Below, piece by piece: positions 1-9,251 of a stretch of DNA of 32,056 nt (the stretch's first letter is position 1; the number at the start of each line of letters is the position of its first letter). The stretch is from Devosia equisanguinis (lineage in GTDB: Bacteria > Pseudomonadota > Alphaproteobacteria > Rhizobiales > Hyphomicrobiaceae), in the NCBI GenBank assembly GCA_945903565.1, contig CAMDPA010000006.1:1-32056 (forward strand). The letters are read 5' to 3'. The notes under the pieces were generated by a model, which made no database searches, was not told the DNA's origin, and saw nothing but the letters and a program-made list of their open reading frames with translations. Made by a program: the position numbers and the translations under genes.

Positions 1-21
1 GGCGCTCAGCACCGACCTACG
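1..21. repeat. Partial copy of the 21455-21556 repeat family at the window edge
   Basis: ggcgctcagcaccgacctacg is the exact reverse complement of 21455-21475. Confidence 0.85.
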
Positions 22-72
22 AGCGCACGTCATATGCGAATGCCCTGCACAACGCGCGGATCGTTATTGCGC

Positions 73-2124
73 TTATCCGGCCAATGGAATGGTTATCGCG
101 ATGTTACCGTAACGGTCGACTGTCGCGTTCTGGCCGGGATAAAGCACGGTGGTGGAGGTCTGCTCCTCGATCACGGCGGGGCCTTCGATATGCATGCCGG
201 GGCCGAGTTGGCGCCGCCGCCAGACCGGGATCTCGACGGCGGTGGCGCGGTTGAGCCAGGCCTGGCGACGTTCGACCGGTGGGGGGAGTACGGATGGCCC
301 GGGTGGCAACTCGGCCAGAGCGGGCTTGGGGATCATGCCGACGCCGGTCACCTTGAAGTTGACGATTTCGACGGCCTCGCCGTCGGCCATATGGCCGTAA
401 CGGCGCTGATGGGCGTCGTGGAAACGTTGGGCGAGTATCGCCAGGCCGGTGGCGCTGGTCATGTCGGGGACGTCGACGGCGACCTCGTAGGATTGGCCGC
501 GATAACGCATGCCGGCGGTGCGCAAGGTCGTGATGCGGCCGGCGGGGATGTTCTCGCTGGCAAGATCGGCGGCGACCTCCTGTTCCATGGGGCGAAACAA
601 GGCGTCGATCTCCGGCGGGGTGGTTGCGTCGAGGCGGGTCAGACGGGTCAGGCTGCGGTCCTGGTGCACGTCGGTCACGAGCATGCCCCAGGCGCTGAAG
701 GTGCCGGGATCGCGGGGCACGAGAATGCGGCCGATGCCGAGCTCGGCGGCGATGCGGGTCGCGATCGTCGGGCCCATGCCACCGAACGGAATGAGCGTGA
801 ACTCGCGGGGGTCGTAGCCGCGCTCGACCGTTATGGTGCGCATCGCGATCACGCAGTTGCTGACGAGCACCGCGAGGATGCCTTGGGCCGCTTCGGTCAG
901 GCTCATGCCGAGTGGACGTGCAACATGAGTTTCGACGGTGGTCTCGGCCTTCGCGCTCGAGATCGCCATCTGGCCTTCCAGGAGCGCGTTGCGGGAAAGA
1001 TGGCCGAGAACGACGAGGGCGTCGGTCAGCGTCGGGCGTTCGCCGCCTCGGTTGTAGCAGGCGGGGCCTGGGCTTGCGCCGGCGCTTTCGGGGCCGACCT
1101 TCAAGACGCCTGCAAGTTGCACGGACGCGATGCTGCCGCCGCCAGCGCCGATGGTGTCGATATCGACAGTGCGGGTGCGCAGGGGATGGCGGCCGATCGA
1201 GACATCGCTTTTATAGAGGGGGCGGCCGGGGATCACCGCCATGTCGGAGCTGGTGCCGCCGGTGTCGAAGGTGATGATGTTCTCGATGCCGGTTGCATCG
1301 CCCAGGAAGCGGCCGCCGATCACGCCAGCCACAGGCCCGGACATGACGGTTTGCACGGGTGTGCGGCCAAGCATGCGGGCGCTGGCAGCACCGCCGTCGG
1401 ACTTCATCATGAGGGTGCGGGGATTGGCGAAGCGGTCGCGGGCGAGGTCGTCGAGTTGCTGGAGATACCGCGATACGGGTGGGCCGATGTAGGCATTGGC
1501 AACGGTTGTGGCCGTGCGCTCGTACTCCCGCCACTCCGGATTCACTTCGCTGGACAGCGAGACGAATAGGCCGGGGGCGACGCGGCGGATGACGTCGGCG
1601 GCGGCCTTTTCGTGCGCGGGGCTGGCGTAGGCGTGCAGCAGGCACACCGCGATCGCTTCGACGCCGGCTTCGACGAGGGCGCGGGCGGCGCGTTCGACAT
1701 CCTGGGTCGAGAGCGGCGCGATCTCCTTGCCGAGGAAATCGAGGCGGCCATGCACCTCGTGGATCAGGTCGCGCGTGGTCAGCATCTTGGGTGCGGGGGC
1801 GAACAGGTTGAACACGTCGTCGCCGCGCCACTGCCGGCCGATCTCGTAGACGTCGCGGAAGCCGGCGGTCGTGATCAGGCCGACGCGGACGCCTTTGTCC
1901 TCGAGCAGGGTGTTGAGGGCGGCGGTGGAGCCGTGCAGGATCAACGCTACGGCGTCGCGGCCGAACTTTTCGGCGAGATCGGTGAACACGCGTTGCATCA
2001 CCGCCATCGGCTCGCGCGGGTTGGAATCGTACTTTGCGATCAGCACGATCTCGTTGCGGGTGTCGTCGAAAGCCGTCACGTCGGTGAAGGTGCCGCCAAC
2101 GTCGATGCCTATGCGGAGCGCCAT
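73..2124 (-). CDS. hyuA: Hydantoinase/oxoprolinase family protein, subunit A (HyuA-like, ATP-binding)
   Basis: Translation MALRIGIDVGGTFTDVTAFDD...; GGTFTD motif and later DTGGTSSDMAVI typical of HyuA/oxoprolinase. The ORF track starts at 2247, but the ATG at 2124 fits the conserved N-terminus and lies just after the HyuB stop. Confidence 0.9.
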   Translation of the reverse strand: MALRIGIDVGGTFTDVTAFDDTRNEIVLIAKYDSNPREPMAVMQRVFTDLAEKFGRDAVALILHGSTAALNTLLEDKGVRVGLITTAGFRDVYEIGRQWRGDDVFNLFAPAPKMLTTRDLIHEVHGRLDFLGKEIAPLSTQDVERAARALVEAGVEAIAVCLLHAYASPAHEKAAADVIRRVAPGLFVSLSSEVNPEWREYERTATTVANAYIGPPVSRYLQQLDDLARDRFANPRTLMMKSDGGAASARMLGRTPVQTVMSGPVAGVIGGRFLGDATGIENIITFDTGGTSSDMAVIPGRPLYKSDVSIGRHPLRTRTVDIDTIGAGGGSIASVQLAGVLKVGPESAGASPGPACYNRGGERPTLTDALVVLGHLSRNALLEGQMAISSAKAETTVETHVARPLGMSLTEAAQGILAVLVSNCVIAMRTITVERGYDPREFTLIPFGGMGPTIATRIAAELGIGRILVPRDPGTFSAWGMLVTDVHQDRSLTRLTRLDATTPPEIDALFRPMEQEVAADLASENIPAGRITTLRTAGMRYRGQSYEVAVDVPDMTSATGLAILAQRFHDAHQRRYGHMADGEAVEIVNFKVTGVGMIPKPALAELPPGPSVLPPPVERRQAWLNRATAVEIPVWRRRQLGPGMHIEGPAVIEEQTSTTVLYPGQNATVDRYGNIAITIPLAG

Positions 2125-2125
2125 C

Positions 2126-3853
2126 TCAAGCCGCCTTTCCGGCGCGCAGGCGCTCTGTTTCGGCGTGGTCGATGGTGTGGTTCGCGCGGATCGCGACGCC
2201 GTAGTCGGTGCGCGCCGCTTCGATGCTGACGTAACCGCGCATGACATCGATGCGCACGCGTTCGGGGTCGCGCGCGAACGGATCGCCGTAGCCGCCGCCG
2301 CCGCCCATCGCCCAGTCGACGAGATCGCCCTGCTTCAAGCGCAGGCCGGCGATTTTCGAGGTCAATGGCCGCTCCGCGCCATCGGTCGGTGACAACGTGG
2401 CGGCGGATGATTTCGCCATGCTTGCGCCGAACAGGCCGGGCGAGGCGTGCTTGAAGCGATCGGTACGCAGATTGACGGTCGCTTCCTCGCCCAACACACG
2501 CCATTGCCGGCGCGTGCCCAGGCCGCCGCGGAAGGTGCCCGCGCCGGCTGAATCCGGCACCAGCTCGTAGCGTTCGACGCGCAAGGGGAATTCGGTCTCG
2601 ACGGCCTCGACCGGCGTATTCATGACGTTGACGACGAGATCGTCCTGCGCGCTGACGCCGTCGCCATCCGCACGTGCGCCGCCGCCGCCGTTGAAGATCT
2701 CGTACATCGAAAACCAGCGGCCCGTGTCGGGGTGGCGTCCGGCGCTGGAAAGCGAGCCGCCGGCGCCGCTGGCGGGAGCGGGTACGCGGCCCGGCAGCAG
2801 GCGCGCGAGCAGGCGCACGATGACGTTGGTCGTCATCTGGCTGGGCCGCACATACATGTTGCAAGGCGCGGGATAGCGCGGGTTCAGCAGCGTGCCTTCG
2901 GGGGGATAGCTGACGCGGACGGGGCGCGAGAGGCCGTCGTTCACCGGCAGCTTGGGGATGAACACCATCTTCACGAGGCACTCGATGAAATTGCGCGACA
3001 CGCACGAGCGCAGGTTGACCGGCCCGCGCGCCTGGGCGTCGCTGTCGAGCATGAAATGCAGCGTATCGCCCTTCTTTTCCAGCGTGGCGGAGATGCGGAG
3101 CGGGCGGGTGAGATCGATGCCGTCGTCGTCCATCCAGTCGGTTTCGGGGCCGTAGAGGCCGTCCGGCAGTTTCGCGATCTCGTGGCGCAATTCGCGTTCG
3201 CAGATGTCCATCCAGTCCTGCCAGCACTCGATCACTTTCTCGGTGCCGTGCTTGGCAAACAGCTGCGCGAACTTGGATTGGCCGTAGGCGTTGGTTTTGA
3301 TCTGGGCGTTGATGTCGCCCCAGGTGACTTCGGGCGTGCGGGTGTTGGCCTCGATCATTTCGCGCAGGTCGTCGTTCATCACGCCCTTGCGGACGATCTT
3401 GAGCGGGGGGATCAGCAGGCCTTCCTGGAACAGGTCGGTGGCATCGCCCGCGTTGGTGCCGGGCACCTTGCCGCCGAGGTCGGGCTTGTGCGCGATGTTG
3501 CCGATGAAGGCTGCGATCTCGCCATCGGCGAATACGGGCGAGATGAGGGTGACGTCGGTCGCGTGGTTCTGGCAGGCGCGGTAGGGGTGGTTGACGATAA
3601 AGGTATCGCCTTCGTCGATGCGGCCACGGAACACCCGCCGGATCTCGCCGACCTGGGCCGCGAGCGGGCCGATGTGGAGGGGTTGCGGTACGCCCTGCGC
3701 GACCATGCGGCCGTGCGCGTCGAAGATCGCGAAGGTGAAATCCTGGCTCTCCTTGATGATCGTGGAGTAGCCGGTGCGCAGCATGTTGAGGGTCAGCTCG
3801 CGCGCGATTTGCACCGTGGATTGGTAGATGACTTCGAGGTCGATGGCGTTCAT
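2126..3853 (-). CDS. hyuB: Hydantoinase B/oxoprolinase family protein (HyuB-like)
   Basis: MNAIDLEVIYQSTVQIARELTLNMLRTGYSTIIKESQDFTFAIFDAHGRMVAQ...; C-terminal GGGGGYGDPFARDPERV typical of HyuB. Directly upstream of HyuA. Confidence 0.92.
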   Translation of the reverse strand: MNAIDLEVIYQSTVQIARELTLNMLRTGYSTIIKESQDFTFAIFDAHGRMVAQGVPQPLHIGPLAAQVGEIRRVFRGRIDEGDTFIVNHPYRACQNHATDVTLISPVFADGEIAAFIGNIAHKPDLGGKVPGTNAGDATDLFQEGLLIPPLKIVRKGVMNDDLREMIEANTRTPEVTWGDINAQIKTNAYGQSKFAQLFAKHGTEKVIECWQDWMDICERELRHEIAKLPDGLYGPETDWMDDDGIDLTRPLRISATLEKKGDTLHFMLDSDAQARGPVNLRSCVSRNFIECLVKMVFIPKLPVNDGLSRPVRVSYPPEGTLLNPRYPAPCNMYVRPSQMTTNVIVRLLARLLPGRVPAPASGAGGSLSSAGRHPDTGRWFSMYEIFNGGGGARADGDGVSAQDDLVVNVMNTPVEAVETEFPLRVERYELVPDSAGAGTFRGGLGTRRQWRVLGEEATVNLRTDRFKHASPGLFGASMAKSSAATLSPTDGAERPLTSKIAGLRLKQGDLVDWAMGGGGGYGDPFARDPERVRIDVMRGYVSIEAARTDYGVAIRANHTIDHAETERLRAGKAA

Positions 3854-3870
3854 GCGTAGGCCTTTGCAAG

Positions 3871-3972
3871 GGTGTCAGACCCTCCGGGTCTGACACCAGG
3901 CGGTGCGGTGCGTTGTGTCGTGAAAAAAGCGAGCGGCTGCGTGCAGGTGTCAGACCCGGAGGGTCTGACACC
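3871..3972. repeat. REPIN-like pair: two 27-bp palindromic repeats in exact inverted orientation
   Basis: 3871-3897 ggtgtcagaccctccgggtctgacacc and 3946-3972 ggtgtcagacccggagggtctgacacc are exact reverse complements of each other, each with 12-bp arms and a 3-nt centre, separated by 48 bp. Confidence 0.9.
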
Positions 3973-3973
3973 G

Positions 3974-4993
3974 CTATTTCACGCCGTACTGCTTTTGCAG
4001 GCCTTCGATGAAGCCGGCTTTCTTGAGGGCTTCGAGTGGGGCCATGTCGATGTAGTCGGTGACGTCGCGGCTTTTCACTTTTGTGCCGATGCTTTCGAGC
4101 TGCTCGATCACGTTGCGGGCGCCGGGGATCGAGGGGGCGGCGTCGCGTGGCATCAGGCGCTGGAAGTCGGCGTAGGTGGCATCGATGACGACGGCGTCCT
4201 TCGTCTTCCAGCGCACGGAGATGACCTCCTTGGCCAGGGCCGGGTCGGACAGCGCGAGATAGGCGCCCTCGATGTAGGCCTTGAGGAAGCGCTCGATGCC
4301 GTCGGCGTTCGATTTCAGCGCGTCTTTGGTGACGACGACGGAATCGAAAATCCACGGCGTATTCTCGCCGGCGAGATCGAGCACGATATTGAAGCCGCCC
4401 TTCTGCTTGGCGACGGTGATCGCGGGCTCGAGCAGCGGCGCAACGTCGAGGCGGCCGGCGACGAGCGCGCTGTAACGCTGGCCGGTGCCGCCGACCTGGC
4501 TGATCGTGATGTCGTTGCGCGTCATGCCCCATTTCTTCAGGGCTATCGAGATGGCGATGTCGGTCTCGGAGCCGAACGTCGAGATGCCGAAGTTCGCGCC
4601 CTTGAGATCCTGCGGTCCCTTGAACTTGCCTTGGGCGAAGAATGTGATCGGGATGGTGTTGGCGGTCGACGCGATGGTGCGAACCTCCGCGCCCTGGATG
4701 TTGGCCTGAACGACAGGCGCGAGGCCGACGCTCATGCCCTGGATTTCGCCGGACAAGAGAACCTGGATGCCGCGCGAGCCGCCCTCCATCGAGACGATGT
4801 CGACCTTCAGGCCGTGCTTTTCATAGAGATTGTGGGAAGCCGCGACGAAGGCGGGGAACACCGTCACGACCGGCGCCGAGATGCCGAACTTGAACGGCTT
4901 CAGGGTTTGCGCGTGTGCGCATGCAGACAAGGCGAGCAGCGCTGCTCCAGCGGCGCACAGCAAGTGGCCTGCATTCTTCGAGCGTTCGGTCAT
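3974..4993 (-). CDS. ABC transporter substrate-binding protein (NMT1/SsuA/TauA-like)
   Basis: MTERSKNAGHLLCAAGAALLALSACAHAQTLKPFKFGISAPVVTVFPAFVAASHNLYEKHGLKVDIVSMEGG...; signal peptide and nitrate/sulfonate/taurine SBP fold. The ATG at 4993 is preferred over the longer ORF start. Confidence 0.88.
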   Translation of the reverse strand: MTERSKNAGHLLCAAGAALLALSACAHAQTLKPFKFGISAPVVTVFPAFVAASHNLYEKHGLKVDIVSMEGGSRGIQVLLSGEIQGMSVGLAPVVQANIQGAEVRTIASTANTIPITFFAQGKFKGPQDLKGANFGISTFGSETDIAISIALKKWGMTRNDITISQVGGTGQRYSALVAGRLDVAPLLEPAITVAKQKGGFNIVLDLAGENTPWIFDSVVVTKDALKSNADGIERFLKAYIEGAYLALSDPALAKEVISVRWKTKDAVVIDATYADFQRLMPRDAAPSIPGARNVIEQLESIGTKVKSRDVTDYIDMAPLEALKKAGFIEGLQKQYGVK

Positions 4994-5037
4994 CCGGCAT
5001 CCTCCAGATTTACGGTTCGGCTTGTCATAACGTACGT

Positions 5038-5418
5038 TCATGGCCCGCGCGGCAGCGGTATCGTGCCGGACGATGGCACCTGCTTGATCATGCAGGGCAG
5101 CGCGATCGCCTGGCAGCGGAACATGCCCGGGAACACGCCGGGGGTTGGCCGCTGGCAATCGATACGCCTGTTGTGAGCGAGCTGCCAGCGGGTATAGCCG
5201 GGGCCGATCGCCTTGGCCTGCGCGAGCCAATCCTGCAGCGCAAGGCGTTTGGGTTCGACTTCGGTTTTGGCTTCGGCCTGTTCGCCAGCCAACTCGTCCA
5301 GGCATTCGTTTACGGCAGCCGTCGCCGGGGCAATGCCAAGGCAGAGCACGCCCGCAACTGCCAGCAGGGCGGGCCCGTGCCGGTGTGAGACGTGCCGATG
5401 TTGGAAACGATGCTGCAA
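5038..5418 (-). CDS. Small putative secreted hypothetical protein within the transporter operon
   Basis: MQHRFQHRHVSHRHGPALLAVAGVLCLGIAPATAAVNECLDEL...; hydrophobic signal segment with ATA-A-like cleavage region; sits in the same-strand gap between ATPase and SBP genes. Confidence 0.5.
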   Translation of the reverse strand: MQHRFQHRHVSHRHGPALLAVAGVLCLGIAPATAAVNECLDELAGEQAEAKTEVEPKRLALQDWLAQAKAIGPGYTRWQLAHNRRIDCQRPTPGVFPGMFRCQAIALPCMIKQVPSSGTIPLPRGP

Positions 5419-5460
5419 GACGCTGACGCCCTCTTCATTGGTCGATTGTGCGAGTGAACA

Positions 5461-6297
5461 TCACATGCCGCCCTGGTCGCCGCCGCCGTCGAAGCTTGCC
5501 GGGGCGGTTCGCTCGGCTCGCATGCTGGTCAAGACTTCGTCGTGGATCAAGCCCCAGATGCGATCCTCGATGGCGTGGAAGGCTTGCGTGCGCTTGATGC
5601 GAAGCTGGCGCGGGCGTTCGATGCCGATGTCGACGATATCCTTGATGCGGCCGGGGCGGGCAGAGAACACGACCACGCGGTCCGATAAATAGATGGCTTC
5701 GTCGATCTGGTGGGTGATGAACAGCACGGTTTTCTTCGCGCGCTGCCAGATGCCGAGCAATTCCTCCTGCATGACTTCGCGGGTCTGGGCGTCCAGCGCC
5801 GCGAACGGCTCGTCCATCAGGAGAATGGCGGGGTCCATGACGAGCGCGCGGGCGAGGTTGACGCGCTGCTGCATGCCGCCCGACAGCTCGTAGGGGTAGT
5901 GGTTCTCGAAGCCGCCGAGGCCGACCATGTCGGTGAAATGGCGTGCGCGATCTTCCGCCTCGCGCTTGGCGACTCCGGCGCATTCCAGGCCATAGACGAC
6001 GTTTTTCAACACGGTGCGCCAGGGGATCAGGGAGGCATCCTGGAACACGACAGCGCGGTCGGGGCCTGGTTTCGTGACAGGCTTGCCGTCGACCAGGACT
6101 TCGCCGCGCGTGGCGGCGAGGAGGCCGTCGACGATCCACAGGAACGTGGTCTTGCCGCAGCCGGACGGGCCGACGATCGAGACGAATTCGCCCGCGCCGA
6201 TGCCGAGGCTGATGCCGTCGAGCGCGACCAGCGTCGAGTTGGTGCGGGGCTGCGGATACTCCAGCCGGATATCGCGGGTTTCGAGCTTCGGGGTCAT
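5461..6297 (-). CDS. ABC transporter ATP-binding protein (SsuB/TauB-like)
   Basis: Walker A GPSGCGKTT, signature LSGGMQQRVNLARAL, Walker B ILLMDEPFAALD. Confidence 0.95.
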   Translation of the reverse strand: MTPKLETRDIRLEYPQPRTNSTLVALDGISLGIGAGEFVSIVGPSGCGKTTFLWIVDGLLAATRGEVLVDGKPVTKPGPDRAVVFQDASLIPWRTVLKNVVYGLECAGVAKREAEDRARHFTDMVGLGGFENHYPYELSGGMQQRVNLARALVMDPAILLMDEPFAALDAQTREVMQEELLGIWQRAKKTVLFITHQIDEAIYLSDRVVVFSARPGRIKDIVDIGIERPRQLRIKRTQAFHAIEDRIWGLIHDEVLTSMRAERTAPASFDGGGDQGGM

Positions 6298-7151
6298 GAT
6301 CCGCCCCCATGGCCCGGTGGCCGCCAGAGATTGAGCCGCCGCTCAAGGCGTTGCAGCAGGGCTGTCAGGGTGAGGCCGACGACGACGATGGTAAGCACGC
6401 CGACGAATACGGTGTCGGTCTGGAACATCGAGCCGGCGCGGTTGATCATCAGGCCGACGCCGGATGCGGAGCCGTAAAGCTCGCCGACGACGATGCCGAT
6501 CATTGCGCGGCCGATGGCGAGCCGCAAACCGCCGATCAGGAACGGCAGCGAGGCCGGCAGGATGATGCTGCGGAACAATTGCGTCTGCGAGGCGCCGAAG
6601 CTGCGGGACAAGCGGACCAGGCGGTGGTCGGTGGTGCGTACCGCCGATTGTGCGGCGATGGCGATCGGCAGCACGGCGAGCAGGAAGATGATGGCGATGC
6701 GGATCGCGAACCCGGTGCCGATCCAGATCACCAGCAGCGGCAAGAGCGCGACTTGTGGCGTGGCGTTGAGCGCGGTGAGGAAGGGGGCCGCCGCATACGA
6801 GAGGCGGCGATACCAGCCGGTGACGAGGCCGATGGGAATGCCGACGAGGATGGCGAGACCGAGCCCGAGAACGAGTTCCAGGCCGCTCACCGCGAGGTGG
6901 TGCCAGATCTCGCCGGTTTCGACGTAGAGGTGCCATGTCTGGGCGAGAACCAGCGAGGGCGCGGAAATGAAAATGCGGCGAATGCGCAGTTTCTCGGCGG
7001 CGCTGCCGATGATGGGCGACAGCATGTCCGCCCACCAGCCGCGCATCAGGCCTTCCCAGCAGATGAGCACGGCGGCGAGCACGCCGAGGCCGATCAGCAG
7101 GCCTTCGTGCTGGCGCAGGAAACTGGGGTTCGACGGCTGGTTGCTGCTCAC
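6294..7151 (-). CDS. ABC transporter permease (SsuC/TauC-like), permease 1
   Basis: VSSNQPSNPSFLRQHEGLLIGLGVLAAVLICWEGLMRGWW... with EAA-type loop GASQTQLFRSIILPASLPFLIGGLRLAIGRA. Likely GTG start at 7151 (GTGA overlap with upstream gene) and ATGA overlap with the ATPase. Confidence 0.88.
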   Translation of the reverse strand: MSSNQPSNPSFLRQHEGLLIGLGVLAAVLICWEGLMRGWWADMLSPIIGSAAEKLRIRRIFISAPSLVLAQTWHLYVETGEIWHHLAVSGLELVLGLGLAILVGIPIGLVTGWYRRLSYAAAPFLTALNATPQVALLPLLVIWIGTGFAIRIAIIFLLAVLPIAIAAQSAVRTTDHRLVRLSRSFGASQTQLFRSIILPASLPFLIGGLRLAIGRAMIGIVVGELYGSASGVGLMINRAGSMFQTDTVFVGVLTIVVVGLTLTALLQRLERRLNLWRPPGHGGGS

Positions 7152-7984
7152 CGCGCGCCTCCCGCGGGTGGTCGCCAGCGTTCGAAACGGCGCTCGATGC
7201 GGTCGAGGATGCCGACGATCACCAAGCCGGCGAACGTGAACAGCAGGACGCCGACGAATACGATGTCGGTTTGCATGGCGTTGCCGGCTTCCGCGATCAT
7301 GTGGCCGACGCCGGCGGTGGAGGCATAGAGTTCGCCGACCACGACGCCCAGCAGCGCGCGGCCCGCGCCATACTTGAGGCCGGTGAAGATGAACGGGACC
7401 GTGCCCGGCAGGATCAGGCTTGTGAAGATCTTGGTGCGCGAGGCGCTGAAGCTTCGGGCGACACGGAGGAAACGGGCTTCGCTGGTCTTGGCGCCGGACC
7501 ACGTGTAGATCGCGATCGGCACCACCGCGCCAAGAAAAACGACGGCGATTTTCGACCACAGGCCGATGCCGGCCCAGATCACGATCAGCGGCAGCAGTGT
7601 GATCCGCGGTACGGCGTTGAGGGCGTCGATGATCGGGCCGAAGGCGTAATAAGCGCGGCGGCTGAGGCCGATCGCGAGGCCCAGGGGCACGCCGACCGCG
7701 ATCGACAGCAGGTAGCCCCATAGGAACGCGGAGCCCGATGCTTCGATGTCCTTCCAGATCTCGCCGGAGGAGAACAGCTCGTGGCCGGCGAGTGCCACCC
7801 GCGAGGGCGAGGAGATGAACATCGGGTCGGCGAGCCGCAGTGCGGGGGCCAGTTCCCACAGCAGCAGAAATGCGAGCAGCGTGCCGGTGCCGATCAGCGT
7901 CGCTTCGCTGGGAAGGCCTGGGATGCGCGATCGGGGCGGGCCGGCTCGATCGGTTGGTGCGCTGGTGGGGCCTGCGTTGGTCAT
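7148..7984 (-). CDS. ABC transporter permease (SsuC/TauC-like), permease 2
   Basis: MTNAGPTSAPTDRAGPPRSR...; EAA loop SASRTKIFTSLILPGTVPFIFTGLKYGAGRALLGVVVGELYAS. ATG at 7984. Confidence 0.88.
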   Translation of the reverse strand: MTNAGPTSAPTDRAGPPRSRIPGLPSEATLIGTGTLLAFLLLWELAPALRLADPMFISSPSRVALAGHELFSSGEIWKDIEASGSAFLWGYLLSIAVGVPLGLAIGLSRRAYYAFGPIIDALNAVPRITLLPLIVIWAGIGLWSKIAVVFLGAVVPIAIYTWSGAKTSEARFLRVARSFSASRTKIFTSLILPGTVPFIFTGLKYGAGRALLGVVVGELYASTAGVGHMIAEAGNAMQTDIVFVGVLLFTFAGLVIVGILDRIERRFERWRPPAGGAR

Positions 7985-8205
7985 CAACTCGTTCGCGCTT
8001 CCTGGCCCTACCGCTCCCGGACGGCCGAGAGAACGAAACGTTGTTTCATTGCGATTACGGCGCACGGTAGGGGGCGGCCGCAAACGCTGTCAAGCTGGCG
8101 GCTCGGCCTGCCCGGGTGGTGCTTTGTTTTGTCGATTGCATTCGGCGGTGCTGCTTCGCATGCTGGGCTCGATCGACTTTGCGGAAGCTTGTACGAGGTA
8201 GGGCC

Positions 8206-9219
8206 ATGTTCGAACTCGCACCGTTGACGACGACCAGCATCGGGAGTCTTCCGCGGCCGAGGTGGCTCGGCACCACGGTGCGCAGCCGGGTCAGCTTCAG
8301 CATCGCGGGCGAGGCGCTGGAGGAAGCCCAACGCGATGCGACGATCGTTGCACTGCGCGAGCAGGACGATCTCGGCATCGATATCGTCACGGATGGCGAA
8401 CAGCGGCGCGAGAGCTTCGTCTATCAGGCGGCGACGACGTGGGACGGCGTGGACCTCGTCAATCGCGGGACCAAAGCGCGTTATCGCAACCGCGACGATG
8501 CCCACGTTGTGCCGCGCATTACCGGGCCGATCCGGTGGCGCGGGCCGGCGCTCGTGAATGAGGTTACAACGCTGAAAGGCTTGACGCGCAAGCCGGTGAA
8601 AGTCGCGATCGCCGGGCCGATGACGATCGTCGACAGCACGGCCGACGAGCACTATCGGGACGAAGCGGCATTGGCGATGGATGCGGCGGCCGCCATCAAC
8701 GCGGAGATGCTGGCGCTGCAGGCGGCGGGTTGCGACTTCCTGCAGATCGATGAGCCGGCGATGACGCGCTACCACGACAAGGTGATGGCGTTCGGGGCGG
8801 CGGCTTTGGATCGCTGCCTGGACGGCATTACCGTGCCGGCGCTCGTGCACCTTTGCTACGGTTATCCCGGCGGGGCGGCGCAGCAGCATCACTACACCTA
8901 TCCCAAGCTGCTCGACCGGCTGATGCAGACGCGCATATCCGGTTTCACCGTTGAGTTCGGGCGGAGCCCCTACGATCCCGCGGTGCTCGCGCCCTATCGG
9001 GACAAGCTGATCATGTTCGGGTGCGTCGATCCCGGCAATTCCCCGGCGCCTTCGGTCGATGCGGTGAGGGCGCGGGTGGCGGCGGCGCTGAAGCATCTCG
9101 ATCCGCGCCGGGTTCTGTTGACGCCGGATTGCGGGTTGATGACGATCAGCCGGGAGCTTGCTCGGCAGAAGCTCGCCGTCATGGTCGAGGCCGCGCGCGG
9201 ATTGCGGACGTCGATGTGA
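8206..9219 (+). CDS. Cobalamin-independent methionine synthase (MetE C-terminal-like) family protein
   Basis: MFELAPLTTTSIGSLPRPRWLG...; IGSLPRP, CDFLQIDEPA and LLTPDCGL motifs of the MetE/UROD-like barrel. Confidence 0.85.
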   Translation: MFELAPLTTTSIGSLPRPRWLGTTVRSRVSFSIAGEALEEAQRDATIVALREQDDLGIDIVTDGEQRRESFVYQAATTWDGVDLVNRGTKARYRNRDDAHVVPRITGPIRWRGPALVNEVTTLKGLTRKPVKVAIAGPMTIVDSTADEHYRDEAALAMDAAAAINAEMLALQAAGCDFLQIDEPAMTRYHDKVMAFGAAALDRCLDGITVPALVHLCYGYPGGAAQQHHYTYPKLLDRLMQTRISGFTVEFGRSPYDPAVLAPYRDKLIMFGCVDPGNSPAPSVDAVRARVAAALKHLDPRRVLLTPDCGLMTISRELARQKLAVMVEAARGLRTSM

Positions 9220-9251
9220 TCGTTTTCGGCTGGTGGTAGAGGTGTCGCGTC

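Noticed and set aside
34-1569. 511-aa + strand ORF opposite hyuA
   Set aside because: Antisense shadow ORF in high-GC DNA; the minus frame encodes a clear HyuA and the plus product is Gly/Ala/Asp-rich with no family signature.
2109-4532. 807-aa minus-strand ORF
   Set aside because: Alternate reading frame of hyuB and part of the SBP gene; Arg/Pro/His-rich translation typical of GC frame-shift artefacts.
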